A DNA stretch of 64,000 bases from Pseudomonadota bacterium (GTDB lineage: Bacteria > Pseudomonadota > Gammaproteobacteria > Burkholderiales > Thiobacillaceae), in the NCBI GenBank assembly GCA_021847835.1, contig JAJZPR010000001.1, forward strand, positions 1 through 64,000, read 5' to 3'. This document shows, piece by piece, positions 1 through 10,870 of the stretch. Position 1 is the first letter of the stretch; every line of letters begins with the position of its first letter. Both the position numbers and the translations under genes were made by a program. Under the pieces are notes generated by a model, which saw only the letters and a program-made list of their open reading frames with translations, did no database searches and was not told where the DNA came from.

Positions 1-2
1 CG

Positions 3-53
3 CTGGAAGAGCACAACCGTGCGGTCAACCGCTACCAGAGAAAACAGCAATAG
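3..53 (+). CDS. C-terminal tail of an upstream protein, probably MltG
   Basis: Only the last 16 codons and a TAG stop lie in the window. They read LEEHNRAVNRYQRKQQ. Endolytic transglycosylase MltG (YceG) typically ends in a similar EHN...V.RYQ pattern and sits directly upstream of tmk in proteobacteria, so MltG is the likely identity. It would be an inner-membrane enzyme that terminates nascent peptidoglycan strands. The assignment rests on a very short tail plus gene order, so it is tentative. Confidence 0.45.
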   Translation: MEEHNRAVNRYQRKQQ

Positions 54-71
54 GCCCGCCGGGACTTGAAC

Positions 72-686
72 ATGGCCATACAGCCCGGAAAATTCATCAC
101 GCTCGAAGGTGTCGATGGCGCGGGCAAAAGCACCCATCTCGACTATCTCGCCGACAAGATCCGTGCGCGCGGCATCGAGCTGATTGTGACGCGCGAGCCC
201 GGCGGCACGCCGCTGGGCGAAAAACTGCGCGCGCTGCTCTTGAACGATCCCATGCAGCCCGACACCGAACTGATGCTGATGTACGCTGCGCGCGCCGAGC
301 ATGTGGCCGCCCTTATCAAGCCGGCGCTGACGCGTGGTGCCTGGGTGTTGTCCGACCGCTTCAGCGATGCGAGCTATGCCTACCAGTGCGGCGGCCGCGG
401 CATCGACGCCACGCGCCTCAAGGCGCTGGAGGCGTGGACGCTGGCCGACTTCGGGCCGGACCTGACCCTGCTGTTCGATGTCGCGCCCGAAGTCGCCGAA
501 TCGCGCCGCGCACAGGCGCGGACAGCCGACCGCTTCGAGCAGGAACAGGCGGCGTTTTTCGCCCGCGTGCGTGCGGCCTACCTCGAACGCGCGAAGGCCG
601 AGCCCGGCCGCATCCGCGTGATCGACGCCAGCCACGGCATCGAACCCATTCGCGCCGAACTCGACCGCATCATGGAGGGGCTCTGA
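72..686 (+). CDS. tmk: thymidylate kinase
   Basis: Phosphorylates dTMP to dTDP with ATP in cytosolic dTTP synthesis. The protein of about 204 residues has the family P-loop GVDGAGKST near residue 15, the [11 protein letters not shown] segment that binds the nucleotide, and the [11 protein letters not shown] motif around residue 95. An ATG at 72 is preferred over an in-frame TTG six bases earlier because a GGGA sits at a suitable distance. The stop overlaps the holB start (TGATG), so the two are translationally coupled, and the tmk-holB-pilZ-tatD order is standard in this group. Confidence 0.95.
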   Translation: MAIQPGKFITLEGVDGAGKSTHLDYLADKIRARGIELIVTREPGGTPLGEKLRALLLNDPMQPDTELMLMYAARAEHVAALIKPALTRGAWVLSDRFSDASYAYQCGGRGIDATRLKALEAWTLADFGPDLTLLFDVAPEVAESRRAQARTADRFEQEQAAFFARVRAAYLERAKAEPGRIRVIDASHGIEPIRAELDRIMEGL

Positions 687-1678
687 TGCCAGCGCCTTAC
701 CCCTGGCTGTCGCAAACCTGGACGCGGTTGCTGGCCATGCGCCAGCGCCTGCCGCACGCGGTGCTGCTGGCCGGGCCGCAGGGCGTGGGCAAGCTCGAAC
801 TGGCGAAAGGCTGGGCGCAAAGCCTGCTGTGCGAGCAGCCCCGGCCGGACAATGAGGCCTGCGGCGAATGCGAAGGCTGCCACTGGTTTGCCGCCGGCAC
901 GCACCCCGACTTCATGCATCTCACCCTGCTGGAAAAGGAGACCAAAGAGGGCGAGGTGCGCCAGGCCACCGAAATCAGCGTCGAACAGGCGCGCCAGGCC
1001 GTCGATTTCGTGCAGCTTTCCACCTACCGCGCGGGTAGCCGTCTGGTGCTGGTCGAGCCGGCGGAAGCGCTCAATACCGCCTCGGCCAATGCCCTGCTCA
1101 AGGTATTGGAAGAGCCGCCGATAAATACGGTGTTCATCCTGGTGAGCCACCAGCCCCGCCAGTTGCTGCCGACCATCCTCAGCCGTTGTCACAAGCTGGA
1201 AATCGGCCTGCCGGATCAGGCTTCGATGCAGACCTGGCTCAGGCAAAATGGCCTGGACGAACAGGCTCTCGCCTGGGGCAGCGGCGCCCCGCTGGCTGCG
1301 CTGGAAGCGCGCGAGGAAGGAGAACTGGAAATCCGCGCCGAAATGTTGGGCGCCTTGGGCAAGGCGGAAAGCCTGGATTGCGTGGCGCTGGCCGAAACCT
1401 GGAACAAACGGCTGCCCGCCCGTGTCTGGCATCGGGCAAGCTACAAGTGGCTGCTGGATTTGCTGGCCTGCCGCCTCGGCGGCAAGGCGGGATTCAATCC
1501 CGATTATGCAGCCGCCCTGGCCAAGCTGGCAAAGCGTGTCAATGTGGCGAATCTGCTGGATTTCATCCGGCGCGAGTCGGAAGCGGGGCGCTGGGTCGAT
1601 CACCCGCTCAACCGGCAGATGGCGATGGAAGCATGGCTGATCGAATACAGCCGCATTTTCGAAGGAGCAGGTAAATGA
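686..1678 (+). CDS. holB: DNA polymerase III subunit delta'
   Basis: Clamp-loader subunit that helps load the beta sliding clamp. The 330-residue product has the degenerate P-loop GPQGVGKLELA near residue 30, as expected for the non-hydrolysing delta' subunit, followed by a four-cysteine zinc site (C...CGECEGC, residues 50-65). A sensor-1-like ALLKVLEEPP box and a SRC motif follow near residues 130-170. The start overlaps the tmk stop and the stop overlaps the pilZ start (ATGA), so all three form one operon. Confidence 0.93.
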   Translation: MPAPYPWLSQTWTRLLAMRQRLPHAVLLAGPQGVGKLELAKGWAQSLLCEQPRPDNEACGECEGCHWFAAGTHPDFMHLTLLEKETKEGEVRQATEISVEQARQAVDFVQLSTYRAGSRLVLVEPAEALNTASANALLKVLEEPPINTVFILVSHQPRQLLPTILSRCHKLEIGLPDQASMQTWLRQNGLDEQALAWGSGAPLAALEAREEGELEIRAEMLGALGKAESLDCVALAETWNKRLPARVWHRASYKWLLDLLACRLGGKAGFNPDYAAALAKLAKRVNVANLLDFIRRESEAGRWVDHPLNRQMAMEAWLIEYSRIFEGAGK

Positions 1679-2049
1679 TGCAGTCGCCGACATCGGAAAT
1701 GGGGATGGGTACGCGTCCCGGCGTGCTGTCGCTTGCCATCAAGGAAAGGGCCGCCCTGTTCGCCGCCTACATGCCGTTCGTCAAGGGCGGCGGACTGTTC
1801 ATTCCCACCAACAAGCCTTACAAGATCGGCGAGGAGGTCTACATGCTGTTGTCGCTCATGGACGACCCGGCCAAGATCCCGGTCTCCGGCAAGGTCATCT
1901 GGGTGACTCCGCAGGGCGCGCACGGCGGCCGTGCACAGGGCATAGGCGTGCAGTTCGCCGCCAACGAAAGCGGCAATGTCGCGCGCAATAAAATCGAGGG
2001 TCTCCTGGGCGGGGCACTCAAGTCCTCGCGGCCGACGCATACGATGTAA
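1675..2049 (+). CDS. pilZ: PilZ-domain protein, type IV pilus PilZ type
   Basis: A 124-residue single-domain protein of the kind encoded between holB and tatD in many beta- and gammaproteobacteria, needed for type IV pilus biogenesis. The core reads FVKGGGLFIPT...YKIGEEVYMLLSL...PVSGKVIWVTP...GIGVQF. The RxxxR and D/NxSxxG signatures used for cyclic-di-GMP binding in canonical PilZ domains are not evident, which is usual for this subfamily. It starts with tandem ATG codons behind GGAGCAGG, and the first ATG overlaps the holB stop. Confidence 0.88.
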   Translation: MMQSPTSEMGMGTRPGVLSLAIKERAALFAAYMPFVKGGGLFIPTNKPYKIGEEVYMLLSLMDDPAKIPVSGKVIWVTPQGAHGGRAQGIGVQFAANESGNVARNKIEGLLGGALKSSRPTHTM

Positions 2050-2055
2050 TTCAGC

Positions 2056-2141
2056 CGCAAGTTTCAAGTTTCAAGATGCAAGGTATAAGATGCAAGCCTC
2101 TTGAAGGCGCGAAGCGCCGCTCCTGCATCTTGTCTCTTGTA
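2056..2141. repeat. intergenic imperfect palindrome
   Basis: The pilZ-tatD gap holds a low-complexity inverted repeat. The left arm is built of near-copies of CAAGTTT and CAAGATG, including AAGATGCAAG at 2087-2096. The right arm carries TGCATCT at 2124-2130 and further CTTGT words. A small perfect hairpin GGCGC-GAA-GCGCC (2106-2118) sits at the tip. It has no terminator-like T-run and lies inside an apparent operon. Confidence 0.6.
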
Positions 2142-2149
2142 TCTGATTA

Positions 2150-2914
2150 ATGTTTGTCGATTCGCACTGTCATCTGAATTTTCCCGAGTTCTCCGAGCGG
2201 TTGTCGGAAATCTACCGGCACATGCAGGACAACGGGGTGAGCCATGCGCTGTGCATCAGCGTCGACCTGGAAAGCTTTGCCGAGGTGCTGGCGATTGCGC
2301 AAAGCCGCGACAACCTCTATGCCTCGGTCGGCGTACACCCGGACTACGAGGACTGCACCGAACCCACGGTGGAAAGCCTGGTTGAACTCGCGGCCCATCC
2401 CAAGGTGGTCGCCATCGGCGAAACCGGCATGGATTACTACCGCACGCCCGGCCCGCTGGAATGGCAGCGCGAGCGCTTCCGCGTGCACATTCGCGCGGCG
2501 CGCGCGACGAACAAGCCGCTCGTCATCCATACCCGTGCCGCTTCCGCGGACACCCTGCGCATCATGGCCGAGGAAAAGGCGAGCGAGGCCGGCGGCGTCA
2601 TGCACTGCTTCACTGAAAGCCTGGAAGTGGCGCAAGCCGCCATGGACATGGGCTTCTACATTTCCTTTTCCGGTATCGTCACTTTCAAGAACGCCAAGGA
2701 ATTGAAGGAAGTGGCGAAAGCCGTACCGCTGGAAAGAATGCTGATCGAAACCGACGCGCCCTATCTTGCGCCGGTGCCGCATCGCGGCAAGACCAACGAG
2801 CCGGGCTTCGTGAAGCACGTGGCCGAGGAAATCGCGCGGCTGAAAGAGATTTCTCCGGAAGAGGTGGGTGAGGCGACCAGCCGCAACTTCAGGCGCTTGT
2901 TCAAGACGGGCTAG
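2150..2914 (+). CDS. TatD family metal-dependent hydrolase
   Basis: A 254-residue TIM-barrel hydrolase of the TatD/YcfH group, predicted metal-dependent nuclease or D-aminoacyl-type hydrolase in the cytosol. Visible metal ligands are DSHCHL near residue 5, the glutamate in AIGETGMDYY near residue 92, the histidine in VIHTR (about 128), MHCF (about 152) and the aspartate in IETDAPY (about 204). Length and motif order are normal. It follows pilZ after a 100-bp gap and its stop shares a CTAG with the convergent mmsA stop. Physiological substrate is not known for this subgroup. Confidence 0.9.
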   Translation: MFVDSHCHLNFPEFSERLSEIYRHMQDNGVSHALCISVDLESFAEVLAIAQSRDNLYASVGVHPDYEDCTEPTVESLVELAAHPKVVAIGETGMDYYRTPGPLEWQRERFRVHIRAARATNKPLVIHTRAASADTLRIMAEEKASEAGGVMHCFTESLEVAQAAMDMGFYISFSGIVTFKNAKELKEVAKAVPLERMLIETDAPYLAPVPHRGKTNEPGFVKHVAEEIARLKEISPEEVGEATSRNFRRLFKTG

Positions 2915-4413
2915 CCCAGCGTCGGCATGGCCAGGGTGTTGCCCGTGCGCTCGGCCAAAGCCGGCCAGCGGCTGGTGACGACCTTGGTGCGGGTGTAGAA
3001 ATACACGCCCTCCATGCCGTGCATGTGCAGGTCGCCGAACAGCGAGGCTTTCCAGCCGCCGAAGGAGAAGAAGGCCATGGGCACGGGAATGGGCACGTTG
3101 ATGCCGACCATGCCGACTTCGATCTCGTTCTCGAAGCAGCGCGCCCAGTGGCCCGATGAGGTAAAAATGGCGGTGCCGTTGCCGTAAGGGTTGGCGTTGA
3201 TCAGTTCCACTGCCGCTTCGTAGCTTTCCACGCGCAGCACGATCAGCACCGGCCCGAAGATTTCTTCACGATAGATGTCCATTTCGGGCTTGACCCGGTC
3301 GAACAGGGTGGGGCCGACGAAAAATCCGTTTTCGTTGCCGGCTGCCTGGAGGCCGCGCCCGTCGAGCGCCAGTTCGGCGCCTTGTGCCACGCCGCTGTCG
3401 ATGAGCGACACGATGCGGTCGCGATGCGCGGCCGAGATCACCGGGCCCATTTCGATTCCATCCGCATCGCCGCGGCCGACCTTGATTTTTTCCGCCCTGG
3501 CCTTGAGCAGCGGCAGCAGGGCGTCGCCCGCCTCGCCCACCGCCACCACGGTGGAGATCGCCATGCAGCGCTCGCCCGCAGATCCATAAGCGGCGCCGAC
3601 CAGGGCATCGGCGGCGAATTCCATGTCGGCGTCGGGCATCACCACGGCGTGATTCTTGGCCCCGCCCAGGGCCTGCACGCGCTTGCCGTTCCGGGCGCCG
3701 GTTTCGTAGACATATTTCGCCACCGGGGTGGAGCCGACGAAAGAAATGGCGCCGACATCGGGATGATGGAGGAGAGTATCGACCGCTTCCTTGTCGCCGG
3801 GCACCACGTTGAGCACGCCGTCGGGCAGGCCGGCTTCCTTGAACAGCTCGGCCATGCGCAGGCTGCACGAGGGCACTTTTTCCGAGGGCTTGAGCACGAA
3901 GGTGTTGCCGCAGGCGATGGCCACCGGGAACATCCACAGCGGCACCATGACCGGGAAATTGAACGGGGTGATGCCGGCGCACACGCCCACCGGCTGGAGC
4001 AGGGAATGGCAGTCGACGCCGCGGCCGACGTCCTCGGCGTGCTCGCCTTTCAGCAGATGCGGTACGCCGCAGGCGAATTCGATGACCTCGATGCCGCGCT
4101 GCACCGAGCCGGTGGCGTCGGCCAGGGTCTTGCCGTGCTCTTCCGAAGCGAGCCGCGCCAGTTCCTGGCGGTGCGCCTCCATCAGCTCGCGGAAGCGGGT
4201 GAGGATGCGCGCGCGGCGCAGCGGCGTGGTGTCGCGCCAGGCAGGGTAGGCGGCCTTGGCCGCCGCCACGGCGGCATCGACATCGGCCTTGGACGCCAGC
4301 GGCACCTGACGGGTCACCTCGCCCGTGGCGGGATTGTATACGTCGGCGGTGCGGCCGCTCTGCGCCTGCACGCGCCGGCCGTTGATCCAGAGATGCAGTT
4401 TTTCGGCTGGCAT
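2911..4413 (-). CDS. mmsA: methylmalonate-semialdehyde dehydrogenase (CoA-acylating)
   Basis: Oxidises methylmalonate or malonate semialdehyde with NAD+ and CoA in valine, inositol or beta-alanine breakdown. The 500-residue protein has the aldehyde dehydrogenase GITPFNFP segment near residue 150, the cofactor loop ISFVGSTPVAKYVYE, and the catalytic cysteine in GSAGERCMA near residue 285. The C-terminal YFYTRTKVVTSRWP is typical of MmsA. The start has a strong GGAAAAGGAAAA upstream. No other valine-degradation genes are nearby, so its exact substrate is inferred from family only. Confidence 0.9.
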   Translation of the reverse strand: MPAEKLHLWINGRRVQAQSGRTADVYNPATGEVTRQVPLASKADVDAAVAAAKAAYPAWRDTTPLRRARILTRFRELMEAHRQELARLASEEHGKTLADATGSVQRGIEVIEFACGVPHLLKGEHAEDVGRGVDCHSLLQPVGVCAGITPFNFPVMVPLWMFPVAIACGNTFVLKPSEKVPSCSLRMAELFKEAGLPDGVLNVVPGDKEAVDTLLHHPDVGAISFVGSTPVAKYVYETGARNGKRVQALGGAKNHAVVMPDADMEFAADALVGAAYGSAGERCMAISTVVAVGEAGDALLPLLKARAEKIKVGRGDADGIEMGPVISAAHRDRIVSLIDSGVAQGAELALDGRGLQAAGNENGFFVGPTLFDRVKPEMDIYREEIFGPVLIVLRVESYEAAVELINANPYGNGTAIFTSSGHWARCFENEIEVGMVGINVPIPVPMAFFSFGGWKASLFGDLHMHGMEGVYFYTRTKVVTSRWPALAERTGNTLAMPTLG

Positions 4414-4487
4414 GGGTTTTCCTTTTCCAGATTGCTCTTGGAGCGAGAGATTAACGGTTCAGCCGAGTTCCCACAATGGCAGCGGAT

Positions 4488-5612
4488 TTACTGCCCGAAA
4501 AACTCCTTGACCCTGTCCATGAAGGACTGCGCCTTGGGGTTGTTGTTCTGCTGGGAGAGCGACTCGAACTCGCGCAGCAGTTCCTTTTGCCGCGACGACA
4601 GCTTGACCGGGGTTTCCACCACGACGTGGCAGTAGAGATCGCCGGGAGCATTGCTGCGCACGCCCTTGATGCCCTTGCTGCGCAGGCGCAGAACCTGGCC
4701 TGACTGGGTCTCGGGCGCGACTTTCAGGCGCGCGTGGCCGTCGAGGGTGGGGATCTCGACTTCGCCGCCCAGCGCCGCGGTGGCGAAGGAAACCGGCATT
4801 TCGCAGTGCAGGTCGTCGCCGTCGCGCTTGAACAGGGCATGGGCCTTGAGATGGATCTGCACGTAGAGGTCGCCGGGCGGACCGCCGTTGACGCCGGCCT
4901 CGCCTTCGCCGGCCAGGCGGATGCGGTCGCCTTCGTCCACGCCGGCCGGAATCCTGACCGACAGGGTCTTGTGCTTCTTGACGCGGCCCTGGCCATGGCA
5001 GGTGCCGCACGGCTCGGCGATGATCTTGCCGCTGCCGTGGCAGCGCGGGCAGGTCTGCTGGATGCTGAAGAAGCCCTGCTGCATGCGCACCTGGCCGTGG
5101 CCCTGGCAGGTGGGGCAGGTGGTGGGCTGGGTGCCGGGCTTGGCGCCGCTGCCGTGGCAGGTCTCGCATTCCTCCAGGGTGGGGATGCGGATCTTGGTCT
5201 CGGTGCCGCGCGCGGCTTCCTCCAGGGTGATTTCGAGGTTGTAGCGCAGGTCGGCGCCGCGGTAGACGTTGGAGCGGCCGTGCCCGCCGCCGGCTGCACC
5301 GCCGAAAATGCCTTCGAAGATGTCGGAGAAGTCGAAGCCGCCCGCGCCGCCGCCGAATCCGCCAAAGCCGCCCGGCCCGCCCTGCGGGTTGAGGCCCTCG
5401 TGGCCGAACTGGTCGTAGGCCGCGCGCTTGTCGGCGTCGGACAGGACCTCGTAGGCCTCCTTGGCTTCCTTGAATTTTTCCTCGGCCGTCTTGTCGTCCG
5501 GATTGCGGTCCGGATGGTGCTTCATGGCCAGCTTGCGGTAGGCCTTCTTGATTTCGTCGTCGGAGGCGTTCTTGGCGACGCCGAGGACTTCGTAGTAGTC
5601 GCGTTTTGACAT
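4488..5612 (-). CDS. dnaJ: chaperone DnaJ (Hsp40)
   Basis: Co-chaperone that delivers unfolded clients to DnaK and stimulates its ATPase. The 374-residue protein has the full class-I layout: J-domain with HPD in [11 protein letters not shown] (about residue 33), a Gly/Phe-rich linker (about 75-115), four CxxCxGxG zinc repeats ([32 protein letters not shown]; about 145-210) and the C-terminal substrate domain. It follows dnaK after an 87-bp gap holding an imperfect palindrome, and probably shares the grpE-dnaK transcript. Confidence 0.97.
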   Translation of the reverse strand: MSKRDYYEVLGVAKNASDDEIKKAYRKLAMKHHPDRNPDDKTAEEKFKEAKEAYEVLSDADKRAAYDQFGHEGLNPQGGPGGFGGFGGGAGGFDFSDIFEGIFGGAAGGGHGRSNVYRGADLRYNLEITLEEAARGTETKIRIPTLEECETCHGSGAKPGTQPTTCPTCQGHGQVRMQQGFFSIQQTCPRCHGSGKIIAEPCGTCHGQGRVKKHKTLSVRIPAGVDEGDRIRLAGEGEAGVNGGPPGDLYVQIHLKAHALFKRDGDDLHCEMPVSFATAALGGEVEIPTLDGHARLKVAPETQSGQVLRLRSKGIKGVRSNAPGDLYCHVVVETPVKLSSRQKELLREFESLSQQNNNPKAQSFMDRVKEFFGQ

Positions 5613-5619
5613 TGGTAAG

Positions 5620-5699
5620 TCGTGAGGGGTTGTGGGCGTTAGGGGTATGCAAAAGGCGTGCGGAGCTTGGCTTGCGCCTCACTCCTCACGCCTTACGCC

Positions 5700-5703
<4 letters not shown>
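5620..5703. repeat. intergenic imperfect palindrome between dnaK and dnaJ
   Basis: The left arm (5621-5646) is made of variants of CGTGAGGGGT and GGGCGTTAGG. The right arm (5676-5703) reads back as GTGAGGCGTAAGGCGTGAGG, so the two arms pair imperfectly over about 27 bases. The end touches the dnaK stop codon. It could reduce read-through from dnaK into dnaJ or stabilise the upstream mRNA; that is inference. Confidence 0.55.
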
Positions 5704-7616
<1,913 letters not shown>

Positions 7617-7690
7617 GGTTCTTTCCTTCTGAGAAATCAATTAGCTGGTTAACAATGTTGGGTTAAGGGTTTAGTTTTCAAGCACCCGAA

Positions 7691-8209
7691 TCACGCGTCT
7701 TTTGGTTTGGCCACCATGACGAGGGCAGGGCGGATCACGCGGTCATTGAGCAGATAGCCCTTTTGCAGCACGCTCACCACGGTGTTGGCCGGCTGGTCGG
7801 CTTCGACCAGGCTCATGGCCTGGTGGCGATGGGGGTCGAAAGCTTCGCCCACCGGGTTGATTTCGGTCAGGTTGAATTTGCCGAATACACCGGTCAGCTG
7901 CTTGAGGGTGAGTTCCACGCCGCTCTTGAGGTTTTCGGGATTGGAGGCGTCGGCGGCCAGTGCGGCTTCCAGGCTGTCCTTCACTGCCAGCAGCTCGGAG
8001 GCGAAGCCTTCGATGGCGAATTTGTGTGCCTTGGCCACGTCTTCCTGGGCGCGGCGGCGGATGTTTTCGGTTTCGGCCTTGGCCCTGAGCCAGGCATCGT
8101 GGTGCTCTGCCGCCTGGAGCTCGGCTGCTTTCAACAGATCTTCCAGGTTGGGCATGGTTTCCTTGTCTTCTTCCTGCGGGGTTTCCTGGGCGTTGTTTTC
8201 GGTCTGCAT
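7691..8209 (-). CDS. grpE: nucleotide exchange factor GrpE
   Basis: Releases ADP from DnaK. The 172-residue protein has an acidic N-terminus ([12 protein letters not shown]), a long coiled-coil helix ([20 protein letters not shown]) and the conserved beta domain ([15 protein letters not shown], then [16 protein letters not shown]). The ATG at 8209 is selected because GGAG precedes it and residues encoded from the upstream TTG do not resemble the family. It is the first gene of the grpE-dnaK-dnaJ unit and follows a sigma-32-type promoter. Confidence 0.95.
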   Translation of the reverse strand: MQTENNAQETPQEEDKETMPNLEDLLKAAELQAAEHHDAWLRAKAETENIRRRAQEDVAKAHKFAIEGFASELLAVKDSLEAALAADASNPENLKSGVELTLKQLTGVFGKFNLTEINPVGEAFDPHRHQAMSLVEADQPANTVVSVLQKGYLLNDRVIRPALVMVAKPKDA

Positions 8210-8237
8210 GCGTGCTCCACACAAAAATTTGAAATCT

Positions 8238-8265
8238 ATCTGGGGATGGTGTCAGGGTTTTCAAG
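8238..8265 (-). promoter_or_regulatory. sigma-32 (heat-shock) promoter of grpE-dnaK
   Basis: On the minus strand CTTGAAA (8265-8259) is followed after 13 bases by CCCCAGAT (8245-8238). The E. coli RpoH consensus is CTTGAAA, 11-16 bases, CCCCATNT, so the -35 is perfect and the -10 departs at one position or so. It lies about 30 bases before the grpE start, an appropriate distance. Confidence 0.8.
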
Positions 8266-8347
8266 CCTCGGCAGCCGGACAAAAAACGTGCATGGCGGTT
8301 AAACTGCAAAACTTGCAAAAATGACGGCAGATGGACCGGCAGCATAA

Positions 8348-8938
8348 ATGAAGCACTTGATCGCAATACTAGGGTTGTGCGTCTCCTGCCCCGCAGCCGC
8401 CGCAGCCCCGTCGCGGCCGGAATTCCACCGTCTCGCCTACGCTCTGCATGAACGGCAAATTGCCAAACATACGATCCGCACGGAGGAGGAGAGCGGGGAA
8501 TACCAAGGCGTGGCTGCCGCAGGCTACCGCTATCGCACGACCAGCTATTTCGACGCCGCGACCGGCCGCCTGCTGACGCGCGTGCAGCGCGATGCGGACA
8601 GGCCGCAGGCGATCCACAGCGTCGAGGTGAACATCTACGATGACACGGGCAGGCTCGTTCGCGACTATCTTTCAATAGCACTGCCCTGGAAGCCGGACTG
8701 GCCTGCAAGTGCTTACCTCAATCTGCACCATTACAATGGCGGACTGCACAGCTGGCGCCAGTATGAGCTTGACGGGCGGGTGAATTACGAATTCTGCGAA
8801 GGCGAACTGGACGGCAAGAGCGTGAAGATTTCGCTCGACTGGACCGACATCAACGAGAAAACCACCTCCACGCCTGCATACAAGGCGTGTTTTGACGGCA
8901 TGCGCAATGACTGGGAGCCCTATCTGAACCCGCATTGA
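8348..8938 (+). CDS. hypothetical secreted protein
   Basis: A 196-residue protein of unknown function, divergent from grpE. Residues 1-20 form a signal peptide (LIAILGLCVSCPAAAAA), so it is probably periplasmic. The mature part is hydrophilic and rich in aromatic residues, with two cysteines late in the chain (EFCEGEL and YKACFDG) that could form a disulfide. Repeated Y/W-rich strands (YRYRTTSYFDAATGRLL) suggest a beta-sheet fold. No family was recognised. No clear ribosome site is seen close to the ATG, but base composition is like the neighbours. Confidence 0.7.
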   Translation: MKHLIAILGLCVSCPAAAAAPSRPEFHRLAYALHERQIAKHTIRTEEESGEYQGVAAAGYRYRTTSYFDAATGRLLTRVQRDADRPQAIHSVEVNIYDDTGRLVRDYLSIALPWKPDWPASAYLNLHHYNGGLHSWRQYELDGRVNYEFCEGELDGKSVKISLDWTDINEKTTSTPAYKACFDGMRNDWEPYLNPH

Positions 8939-8995
8939 GGACGTTGAGCGCCCTTGCCTTCATACCGATCTGAATAACTGAGACTGATTTCAGAT

Positions 8996-9024
8996 TTGCC
9001 TTATATACGCCACTCGATTACAAT
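8996..9024 (+). promoter_or_regulatory. sigma-70 promoter of tRNA-Ser
   Basis: TTGCCT (8996-9001), a 17-base spacer and TACAAT (9019-9024) lie just upstream of the tRNA, with a GC-rich discriminator (GCCGGGC) that is typical of stable-RNA promoters. Confidence 0.7.
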
Positions 9025-9036
9025 GCCGGGCTGCTC

Positions 9037-9127
9037 GGAGAGGTGGATGAGTGGTTTAAGTCGCACGCCTGGAAAGCGTGTTCAGGGTAATACCCTGACG
9101 GGGGTTCGAATCCCCCCCTCTCCGCCA
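9037..9127 (+). tRNA. tRNA-Ser(GGA)
   Basis: The 5' GGAGAGG pairs with CCTCTCC at 9117-9123, followed by discriminator G and an encoded CCA. The anticodon stem-loop CACGCCTGGAAAGCGTG carries GGA. A long variable arm (TTCAGGGTAATACCCTGA) is present, as required for class-II serine tRNAs. The T-arm GGGGGTTCGAATCCCCC is intact. Mature length is 91 with CCA. Confidence 0.97.
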
Positions 9128-9360
9128 GCCTGAATGGGCTGGATCGGGGGATTCGAACCCGCCTCGAGCACATTGCGTTTCATCGAGAAACGCGCCCCGA
9201 AAATCTGGCAATCGCCAGAACTGCTTTCAACGCAGTGTCCCTGACCTCCTTCCTGCACAGGCCTTGCCCGCAGTGTTCCCGGTTAGCGACTGAGTGCTAG
9301 CCGCCGCGACACGGGCACGCGGCAGCATGTTTTTATTCTGTGCCTGTCTGGAAGAACGAA

Positions 9361-10782
9361 TTGACTTTTGAAACCCTCTCCCTCCACCCCTTCATCCTGA
9401 AGGCCATCAACGATTCCGGCTATACCACGCCCACGCCCATCCAGGCCGAAGCGATTCCGGTTGTGATGGGCGGCCACGATCTGATGGCCTCCGCGCAGAC
9501 CGGCACCGGCAAGACCGCGGCCTTCATGCTGCCCGCCCTGCACAAGCTGAACGAAGCGCCTATCGGCCCCGGCAAGGGTCCGCGCATTCTGGTGCTGTCG
9601 CCCACGCGCGAACTGGCGCAGCAGATTACCGCTGCGGCCGACAAATACGGTAAACATATGCGCCGTGCCAAGTGCGTATCGATTCTGGGCGGCACGCCCT
9701 ACCATGTTCAAAACAGGCTGCTGGCCAGTCCGGTGGACATCCTGGTGGCGACGCCCGGCCGCCTGATCGACCACATGCAGCGCGGCAAGCTGGATTTCTC
9801 GCGCCTGGAAATGCTGGTGCTGGACGAAGCCGACCGCATGCTGGACATGGGCTTTATTGATGATGTGCACCTGATCGCCAAGGCCACGCCGGCATCGCGT
9901 CAGACGGTGCTGTTCTCGGCCACGCTGGACGGCAAGATGGCGCAGATTGCCAAAGCCCTGCTGCGTGAGCCCAAGCGTGTGGAAATCGCGGGCCAGCAGC
10001 AGCGCCACGAGAATATCGAGCAGCGCCTGCATTTTTGCGACGATCTGAACCACAAGACCCGCATTCTCGATTACCTGCTGCGCGATGCGGAAGTGAACCA
10101 GGCGATTGTGTTCACCGCCACCAAACGCGATGCCGACCAGTTGGCCGGCGATTTGTACCAGCAGGGCTTCCCCGCAGCCGCGTTGCACGGCGACATGCAG
10201 CAGGGCGCGCGCAACCGCACGCTGACCAAGCTGCGCCGCGGCGAGATCCGCATCCTGGTGGCGACCGACGTGGCCGCGCGCGGCATCGACGTGGCGGGCA
10301 TCAGCCACGTCATCAACTTCGACCTGCCCAAGCAGGCGGAAGATTACGTGCACCGCATCGGCCGCACCGGACGCGCGGGCGCTTCCGGCATCGCGGTGTC
10401 GCTGGTGTCCAGCCGCGACGGCATGCTGCTGCGGAAAATTTCCGGCTATACCGGACAGAAAATCGAAGCGGCGGTGATCCCGGGCCTGGAACCCAAGACC
10501 CGCATGCGCGAGGATGGCCCGCGCCGCGATTTCAAGCCCGGCAAGCCCGGCAAGCGCCGTTCGCCGAACGAGTTCAAGCAGGGCGGCGGCTTCAAGCCGA
10601 AAGCCGCTGCAGGCGGCCACAAGGGGCGCAACGGCAGCGCTGCCGGTTTCACGGGACCGAGCGAACGACGCATGCAGGAGCGCTACGCCGCCCAGCCCGA
10701 CCAGTCGCAAGGGAACAAGCGCAGCGCCAAGCCGGCGGGCCAGCGGCCTGCAGGCCGTTCGCAGCGCCGCGAGTGGGAATAA
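9361..10782 (+). CDS. rhlE: DEAD-box RNA helicase, RhlE type
   Basis: ATP-dependent RNA helicase of about 473 residues, active in RNA remodelling and ribosome maturation. The motifs appear in order: Q motif (PTPIQAEAIP), motif I AQTGTGKT, Ia PTRELAQQI, Ib TPGRLID, II DEADRMLDMGF, III SATLD, IV/V region ATDVAARGIDV, VI HRIGRTGRAG. The tail after about residue 385 is basic and low complexity (KPGKPGKRRSPNEFKQGGGFKPK), probably RNA-binding. RhlE proteins begin close to L-T-F-E-T-L, so TTG 9361 behind GGAAGA is chosen; a GTG at 9340 would add seven residues. The 233-bp gap before it holds nothing else recognised. Confidence 0.92.
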   Translation: MTFETLSLHPFILKAINDSGYTTPTPIQAEAIPVVMGGHDLMASAQTGTGKTAAFMLPALHKLNEAPIGPGKGPRILVLSPTRELAQQITAAADKYGKHMRRAKCVSILGGTPYHVQNRLLASPVDILVATPGRLIDHMQRGKLDFSRLEMLVLDEADRMLDMGFIDDVHLIAKATPASRQTVLFSATLDGKMAQIAKALLREPKRVEIAGQQQRHENIEQRLHFCDDLNHKTRILDYLLRDAEVNQAIVFTATKRDADQLAGDLYQQGFPAAALHGDMQQGARNRTLTKLRRGEIRILVATDVAARGIDVAGISHVINFDLPKQAEDYVHRIGRTGRAGASGIAVSLVSSRDGMLLRKISGYTGQKIEAAVIPGLEPKTRMREDGPRRDFKPGKPGKRRSPNEFKQGGGFKPKAAAGGHKGRNGSAAGFTGPSERRMQERYAAQPDQSQGNKRSAKPAGQRPAGRSQRREWE

Positions 10783-10823
10783 AAGCGGCACGGGCGGCAT
10801 TTGAATTGCGGCAGCGGGCATTG

Positions 10824-10844
10824 CCCCGATAGAATCGGGGTTTT
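10824..10844 (+). terminator. Rho-independent terminator after rhlE
   Basis: CCCCGAT-AGA-ATCGGGG (10824-10840) is a perfect 7-bp stem with a 3-base loop followed by TTTT. It separates rhlE from the glycosyltransferase group. Confidence 0.85.
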
Positions 10845-10870
10845 GCCGCTGCCTGTCAGATCGATATCCA

